Positions 5,438 through 9,362 of a DNA stretch of 9,362 nt are shown here, piece by piece (position 1 is the first letter of the stretch; each line of letters opens with the position of its first letter). The DNA lies in the NCBI GenBank assembly GCA_900557385.1, contig USSP01000051.1:1-9362 (forward strand). The letters are read 5' to 3'. Made by a program: the position numbers and the translations under genes. The DNA is from an uncultured Lachnospiraceae bacterium. Lineage in GTDB: Bacteria > Bacillota > Clostridia > Lachnospirales > Lachnospiraceae. The notes beneath the pieces are model-generated. The model was not told the DNA's origin and did not search any database. It saw only the letters and a program-made list of their open reading frames with translations.

Positions 5438-6592
5438 TTATGCCTTGACGTACTTTTGCTGCTTACTACGCGGTTTATCTGGAATAGTCATTTTCAGCTG
5501 TCCAGAAGCTAAGAGTGGATTAAGATATTTTGTTCTGAGATTTTTCCGGTCCGATAACTTAAGATACTCAAGCAATTCGTCACGGGAACGAGGAACAGAA
5601 CAGAATGCTAGTATTTTATCTTCGACTGTAGTTTCATCATGAGGGGCATCATGGGGGGCATCATGGGGGACATCATGAGGGGTGAACTGTCCTGCCTGCT
5701 GATGCGCAGCAACCCACTTCTGATTTTTCAACGTAGCACACAGCATAAAGCTGGAAACATGATATTCTGGATCAGGCAGTCCGGCGTCTTCCATTTCACG
5801 GTACATACGGTCAACGCCCTCGCCGAACTCTTTCACATATTCATAGACATGCAAAAACTCGATGATCTTGGGGTTGCGGGAGAAATGCATCTCACGCATA
5901 TTATTGGGACGAACCAGTTCGGGCAGCTGACCGGGACTTTCTACAGTCATGTGGTCATCGAACATTTTAATCTGAATATCGGTGCCGGTAATGTTGTAGT
6001 CACGATGAGCAATGGCGTTAACAATTAGCTCCGTCCAACAGAACTCAGGGAGTTCAGGGATGGTGACAAAGAGACCGTCTTTGCCGAGGAACGAATGCTC
6101 GCGTATCTGGCTCTTTACAAATTCTGTGGACTTCTGCACCATATCGAGAACCCTGCCCTCGAAGATTACATCTTTAATGACGTTCATTTCAGTGCCAACT
6201 TTTGCTTCTGTGACATCATAGCGGATGAAGCGTACTCTTGCACGAGGGAAGAATCGCTGTGGATTTTTTCCAAAGAGCAGGATTGCGGCACTGATGATCT
6301 GTTCAGTACCATTGCGCGTGATGATAAAATCCTTATTGCCGCGCAGATAATCCAGCGGAAATCGTCCATAGCCGATTTTCTTTGTGTAGGCGGCTACAAA
6401 ATCGAGGTCAATATCATCAATGGTGGCGTTTGGAACAGGGGTGTCCTCAAAGAAACGAGCACCCTTGGAATACAAAAGCTGAAGTCGCTGGTCGAAGTTG
6501 AGCTTCTTGGATTTGTCTCCAACACGCAGATATACCTCATCCGCTTGATTTGCATGAACCTGCGGACTTGGAAATACATGCATGATAATCAC
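5438..6592 (-). CDS. RecG-like/AlbA-family ATP-binding protein lacking its N-terminal domain
   Basis: 384 residues from a GTG at 6592; the ATG at 6583 is an alternative, and neither has a clear ribosome binding site. Seen: VYLRVGDKSKKL (20-31), the tail of the usual N-terminal domain; a middle domain with AAILLFGKNPQRFFP (102-116); a GHKL-type ATPase block with WTELIVNAIAHRDYN (186-200), VESPGQLP (217-224) and FGEGVDRMYREM (256-267); a linker of repeated PHDA/PHDV units (305-319); and a C-terminal winged helix (about 324-384). Family knowledge: full members begin with an AlbA_2/Schlafen-type domain of about 100 residues with E-KR and ANT-GG motifs, which is absent here, and an in-frame TGA sits two codons before the GTG. 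They act as DNA-linked regulators or defence-associated ATP-binding proteins. Inference: a 5'-truncated, perhaps inactive gene. Confidence 0.8.
   Translation of the reverse strand: MIIMHVFPSPQVHANQADEVYLRVGDKSKKLNFDQRLQLLYSKGARFFEDTPVPNATIDDIDLDFVAAYTKKIGYGRFPLDYLRGNKDFIITRNGTEQIISAAILLFGKNPQRFFPRARVRFIRYDVTEAKVGTEMNVIKDVIFEGRVLDMVQKSTEFVKSQIREHSFLGKDGLFVTIPELPEFCWTELIVNAIAHRDYNITGTDIQIKMFDDHMTVESPGQLPELVRPNNMREMHFSRNPKIIEFLHVYEYVKEFGEGVDRMYREMEDAGLPDPEYHVSSFMLCATLKNQKWVAAHQQAGQFTPHDVPHDAPHDAPHDETTVEDKILAFCSVPRSRDELLEYLKLSDRKNLRTKYLNPLLASGQLKMTIPDKPRSKQQKYVKA
5640..5687 (-). repeat. 12-bp tandem repeat coding the PHDA linker
   Basis: About three and a half copies of a 12-bp unit (plus-strand form GGGG-CATCATGG with small changes) encode the four-residue unit PHDA/PHDV between the ATPase block and the winged helix. 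The length is a multiple of three bases, so copy-number change keeps the frame. Linker repeats of four residues are a common feature of this protein family as I know it. Confidence 0.8.
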
Positions 6593-6613
6593 TGAAAATC
6601 ATTACAAACTGAA

Positions 6614-6635
6614 ATAAGTGAGCTTAATCACTTAT
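6614..6635. promoter_or_regulatory. Operator-like inverted repeat upstream of the - strand gene
   Basis: ATAAGTGA and TCACTTAT form a perfect 8-bp inverted repeat around GCTTAA, 21 bp upstream of the GTG at 6592. Such a site could bind a dimeric regulator. No clear sigma-A promoter was seen beside it, so the function is inferred only from symmetry and place. Confidence 0.45.
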
Positions 6636-6676
6636 AAGGAAAAAAGTGAATATTTTACGCTCTGATGTACTTTGAG

Positions 6677-6712
6677 GTCGTCGATTAGTCAATAATCGGC
6701 GGCTTTTTTTTT
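6677..6712 (+). terminator. Strong + strand intrinsic terminator without a gene in front
   Basis: GTCGTCGATTA (6677-6687) pairs with TAATCGGCGGC (6693-6703) in eleven pairs (two G-T) around a five-base loop, followed by nine Ts. No + strand gene lies upstream before 5108, so it is either the remains of a lost gene's terminator or an insulator that blocks read-through into the - strand gene's antisense. Confidence 0.85.
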
Positions 6713-6806
6713 ATGCCCGGAAAAGTGGGTATGTAGCGACATATGGCAATAAGTGAGCTTTATACGCCACCGTCGAGCAACTTCTCCGAACAAATTTGAG
6801 TGCAGA

Positions 6807-7049
6807 AACTATGACAGCAAGAAGAATTTCTTTGATACTTCTGCGGTTGAAGCAGTTATCAAGTTGGTGATTGAGTATAACCCGGAAGCAATCATGGTAA
6901 TCAAGTCTACGATTCCTGTTGGCTTCACTGCAAGTGTTCGTGAAAAATATCACTGCGATAACATTATCTTCAGCCCGGAGTTCCTGCGTGAGAGCAAGGC
7001 TCTGTATGATAACCTTTACCCTTCCCGTATCATCGTTGGTACAGATGTA
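6807..7049 (+). pseudogene. ugd: UDP-glucose 6-dehydrogenase fragment
   Basis: An in-frame fragment of about 81 residues, from NYDSKKNFFDTSAVEAVI through VIKSTIPVGFT and DNIIFSPEFLRESKALYDNLYPSRIIVGTDV. Family knowledge: these blocks match residues roughly 83-165 of UDP-glucose 6-dehydrogenase (HasB/Ugd), which oxidises UDP-glucose to UDP-glucuronate for capsule and exopolysaccharide. The N-terminal NAD-binding part (GxGxxG) and everything after, including the catalytic cysteine, are missing, so it cannot be active. The bases on both sides do not continue the family. The surrounding open frame runs 6753-7184 but has no ribosome binding site. Inference: debris of the polysaccharide locus seen at the left of the window, left after insertion and deletion. 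The protein residues remain well conserved, so the loss looks recent. Confidence 0.85.
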
Positions 7050-7272
7050 GGTGTAAAATCTGTCATCAAAATCGGAATAGCATTTCGAGAAAAGAATGCA
7101 GTGGTTATCCCCTGCACTGGGGGGTGGGATGACTTGCACAAATATTGCATGAACTTTTGCTTTTTTATTCGATATGTTGCATAATTCCTTGAAAAGCATA
7201 TGTTTTAACGAAATGTTGCGGCGAAAATATGTTAATATTCTGTGAATAATCGTAACAATTGAAGGGTAGATA
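7050..7272. other. Non-coding stretch after the dehydrogenase fragment
   Basis: The frame of the fragment stays open to 7184 but reads as non-family sequence (KIGIAFREKNAVVIP and on). A CCCC/GGGG stem with loop TGCACT lies near 7108-7122 without a T-run. From about 7190 the DNA turns AT-rich with short dyads, typical of an upstream promoter region. I see no gene here on either strand. Confidence 0.5.
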
Positions 7273-7301
7273 TTGATAAGCACAACAAAGTATGGTATAC
7301 T
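7273..7301 (+). promoter_or_regulatory. Sigma-A promoter of the hydrolase gene
   Basis: TTGATA (7273-7278) and TATACT (7296-7301) are exactly 17 bp apart, and TGG directly before the -10 box gives an extended -10 motif. Each box matches five of six consensus bases. Transcription should start near 7308, leaving an untranslated leader of about 98 bases. Confidence 0.8.
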
Positions 7302-7405
7302 GAACATAATTTATTAACGAACGGGCGGGTGATATTAGTAAAATTGCTACAGGAGACCCCCAATAAAAAAGGAGTGCAATTCATTCCGAAGAAGGAGAGA
7401 AGGAA

Positions 7406-9301
7406 ATGAAAAAAAGTAAATGCTCTGCAAAAGTCTGTCTGGTATTCGCCCTGGTCTTTACCCTGGTGTTTACCGCCCTGTCCGCTGGGTTGCTGCGGGA
7501 TTGGGGTAAGGTGAGTATCACCGATGTGAAGCTGGAAACTGCATCCGGCAGCAAGGTGGCTGCCCGCATTTATAAGCCCGACAGCGCCACGGCGGAGCAT
7601 CCCGCCCCCGCCGTCATTTTCACCCACGGCTTGACGGTTAACAAAGAGAGCTATGCCCAGTACGGCATGGAGCTGTCCCGCCGGGGCTTTGTGGTCATCA
7701 TGCCGGATATGCTGAACCATGGCGATTCTGAGATTGTGGGTGCCGAAACCTATTTCGCCCCCTACACCGTCAGCGATGCCTATGGCGCTTATGCCTGCGT
7801 CCGCTATGTCAAGACCCTGGATTATGTGGATCAGACCCAGATTGGCGTTGCCGGTCACTCCGCTGGTGGCCAGGCCAGCAACAATATGGTGCGGCTTGAC
7901 AATGCAGAGGAGAATCCTGTGATTGCTGCCATCTATCTGGTGTCCTCCGACCCCGCCTATAAGGATGAGGAGGGTAACTGGGCCAATATCTATGGCACCC
8001 GTGATATGGGCCTTCTGTACACCCTGTATGACCATGTGTACTATCGAGGCACCAATGAGGCGGGCGAGACCCTGGGCGTGCAGGAATACCGCACCAGCCA
8101 GGAGGTCAAGTCGCTGTTTGCCTTCGGTCAGGAGCCGGATGCTTTTGAAGGCACCGAGGTGGAACCAGACAAGATTTACACTGCCGAGATTGACGGCAAG
8201 ACCGTTACCCGCCGCCTGAATCAGGTGAACGAAATCCATCCCAAGCCCCAGGGCGATACCGCCGGCTTGACCTATGTGATTGATTTCTTCCAGGACGTGT
8301 TTACCGCTCCCAACCCCATTGCCAGCGACAGCAACCACTTCTTCCTGCTGTCCGTGCTGAATATGCTGGGTCTGCTGGGCGTGCTGATGAGCTGTGTGTT
8401 CACCCTGGGCACCTTGACCCAGCTGAAGGTGTTCCAGAGCGTGGCACCCGGTGCCAATGTGGAGCTGCGTCCTGCTCCCTCCACTGTCCGGGGGAAGGTG
8501 GGCTTTTGGGTGCTGACCATTGCCAACTTTGTGTTTGCATTCCTGTCCATTAGTCTGATTTTTGCCCGTGGCTTTGGCTACTGCTGCTTCACTTTCCTGC
8601 CCCAGCAGCCCTCCAACATCTATGCCTTCTGGGCGCTGCTGAACGGTGCATTCATGCTGCTCACCTCCTTTGGCTCTTACTGGCTGTATGGCAAGAAGGA
8701 CGGTGCCAGTATGGAGCAGTGGGGTCTGAAAATCAGCCTGAAGGATTTGGGAAAGAGCATTCTGGTGGCAGTTTGCTCCTGCTGCATGGTGTTCGTCATC
8801 ACCTTCGTGGCAAACCGGCTGTTCAAGGTGGACTATCATTATTATCTGTGGGGTCTGAAAAACATCCCATGGGCCAATCTCCTGACCTTCTTTGAGTACC
8901 TGCCCTTCTATCTGGTGTTTGGTATGGCTGTTTCCATCGCACTGAACAGCGCCTACCACTGCAAGATTGGCAAAGAGCCGGAGTGGGTTAATGACTTGTT
9001 CTTTGCTGTGATGAATATGCTGCCCTCTCTGATTATCACCTTTGTGGGCTTCTATCTGTATGCTAAGAACGGTGTGAAGCCGCTGATTTTCGGCTCTACC
9101 TATACCTATACATACACCCTGAATGCCATCCCTGTGTTCCCTGTTGCGGTTATTTTGATTCGCCGCCTGTTCAAGAAGTGCAACAACCCCTACATCCCCG
9201 GCATTATGGCAGGCATCCTGCTGTGCTGGCTCCAGGTGTCTTGCAGCTTCACCATCCACGCGCGGGTGTTCTACGGCCCTATGGCCGCTCTGCTGCCCTG
9301 A
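7406..9301 (+). CDS. Membrane-anchored alpha/beta hydrolase fused to a multi-helix membrane domain
   Basis: 631 residues from the ATG at 7406, with AAGGAG eight bases upstream. Seen: a basic start and one membrane helix (about 9-30), then an alpha/beta-hydrolase domain (about 36-300) with oxyanion segment FTHGLT (72-77), PDMLNHGDS (100-108), and the nucleophile elbow GHSAG (150-154, Ser152). SSDPAY (180-185) and His278 are candidates for the acid and base. About eight membrane helices follow (near 312-337, 366-388, 402-427, 449-471, 490-514, 532-553, 570-587, 597-617). Topology suggests the hydrolase domain lies outside the cell, anchored on both sides. Most single-domain members of this superfamily are about 250-350 residues. 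Substrate unknown: an ester, peptide or lipid at the cell surface is likely. GC content is much higher than in the left genes. It appears monocistronic, with its own promoter and a hairpin after the stop. Confidence 0.85.
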   Translation: MKKSKCSAKVCLVFALVFTLVFTALSAGLLRDWGKVSITDVKLETASGSKVAARIYKPDSATAEHPAPAVIFTHGLTVNKESYAQYGMELSRRGFVVIMPDMLNHGDSEIVGAETYFAPYTVSDAYGAYACVRYVKTLDYVDQTQIGVAGHSAGGQASNNMVRLDNAEENPVIAAIYLVSSDPAYKDEEGNWANIYGTRDMGLLYTLYDHVYYRGTNEAGETLGVQEYRTSQEVKSLFAFGQEPDAFEGTEVEPDKIYTAEIDGKTVTRRLNQVNEIHPKPQGDTAGLTYVIDFFQDVFTAPNPIASDSNHFFLLSVLNMLGLLGVLMSCVFTLGTLTQLKVFQSVAPGANVELRPAPSTVRGKVGFWVLTIANFVFAFLSISLIFARGFGYCCFTFLPQQPSNIYAFWALLNGAFMLLTSFGSYWLYGKKDGASMEQWGLKISLKDLGKSILVAVCSCCMVFVITFVANRLFKVDYHYYLWGLKNIPWANLLTFFEYLPFYLVFGMAVSIALNSAYHCKIGKEPEWVNDLFFAVMNMLPSLIITFVGFYLYAKNGVKPLIFGSTYTYTYTLNAIPVFPVAVILIRRLFKKCNNPYIPGIMAGILLCWLQVSCSFTIHARVFYGPMAALLP

Positions 9302-9328
9302 CGTAATTTACCGTAACCCCGTTGAGCG

Positions 9329-9362
9329 GCGGCTCCACCCCGGCTTGTGCCGAAGGAGCCGC
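9329..9362 (+). terminator. Terminator-like hairpin at the window edge
   Basis: GCGGCTCC (9329-9336) pairs perfectly with GGAGCCGC (9355-9362), with an inner CGGC/GCCG stem (9341-9352). It starts 28 bp after the hydrolase stop. The expected T-run would lie beyond the window, so the terminator call is incomplete. Confidence 0.65.

Larger units (their letters stand above)
6613..6760 (+). repeat. 13-bp direct repeat flanking the scar region
   Basis: AATAAGTGAGCTT occurs at 6613-6625 and again at 6748-6760, starts 135 bp apart. The first copy is part of the inverted repeat described here. The pair brackets the orphan terminator and lies just before the dehydrogenase fragment, so it may mark a past insertion or deletion. 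Confidence 0.5.

Noticed and set aside
6711..7307. A 198-residue open frame on the - strand
   Set aside because: It is antisense to the dehydrogenase fragment, whose + strand frame has clear family homology.
7232..9259. A 675-residue open frame on the - strand
   Set aside because: It is antisense to the hydrolase gene, rich in His, Gln and Gly as expected from the complement of a GC-rich gene, with no ribosome binding site and no family resemblance.
1..9362. tRNA, rRNA or CRISPR array
   Set aside because: No cloverleaf, rRNA-conserved core, or regularly spaced repeats were seen; the only tandem repeat is the 12-bp coding unit in the ATP-binding protein.

Overview
The window looks like chromosomal DNA of a gut-type Firmicute, most likely a class Clostridia member. 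Evidence: strong AGGAGG-type ribosome binding sites, TTGATA/TATACT-type promoters, intrinsic terminators, and protein relatives (TupA-like ATP-grasp enzymes, a YaeR/YwkD-like VOC protein, an AlbA/RecG-like ATP-binding protein, tiny AHKY-type membrane proteins) that I associate with Lachnospiraceae and Ruminococcaceae. I cannot name the species. Base composition is mosaic: the left 2.4 kb is AT-rich, the middle is intermediate, and the last 1.9 kb is clearly GC-richer.

Left part (1-2415): the end of a surface-polysaccharide locus on the + strand. A TupA-like ATP-grasp gene cut by the window edge is followed by a complete tandem paralogue. Then comes a membrane acyltransferase-3 gene split by one extra base in a run of seven Gs. 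Removing one G restores a continuous protein of about 334 residues, so this is either a phase-variable ON/OFF switch or a sequencing or mutational indel.

Middle part (2416-6592): an accessory region. Two small + strand genes of unknown role (2665-2982, and a coiled-coil protein at 3047-3376 with its own terminator) lead to a three-gene group: a VOC/glyoxalase-like enzyme, a translationally overlapping double helix-turn-helix protein, and a small helical protein. This group is bracketed by two imperfect direct repeats of 27-28 bp, each lying close to a 7+1+7 palindrome and an intrinsic hairpin. On the - strand lie a tiny two-helix membrane protein interrupted by an amber codon and a gene for a RecG-like/AlbA-family ATP-binding protein that lacks its usual N-terminal domain and carries a 12-bp tandem repeat in its linker.

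Right part (6593-9362): a scar region with a strong + strand terminator that has no gene in front of it, a 13-bp direct repeat, and a fragment of a UDP-glucose 6-dehydrogenase gene. That fragment is probably debris of the polysaccharide locus, separated from it by the accessory block. A near-consensus promoter then drives a 631-residue membrane protein with an alpha/beta-hydrolase domain (GHSAG nucleophile motif) fused to about eight C-terminal membrane helices. A GC-rich terminator-like hairpin at the window edge probably ends its transcript.

No complete mobile element, recombinase, tRNA, rRNA or CRISPR array was seen. The signals most worth a second look are the G7 tract, the repeat-bracketed three-gene group, the amber-interrupted duplicated membrane peptide, and the hydrolase-membrane fusion.
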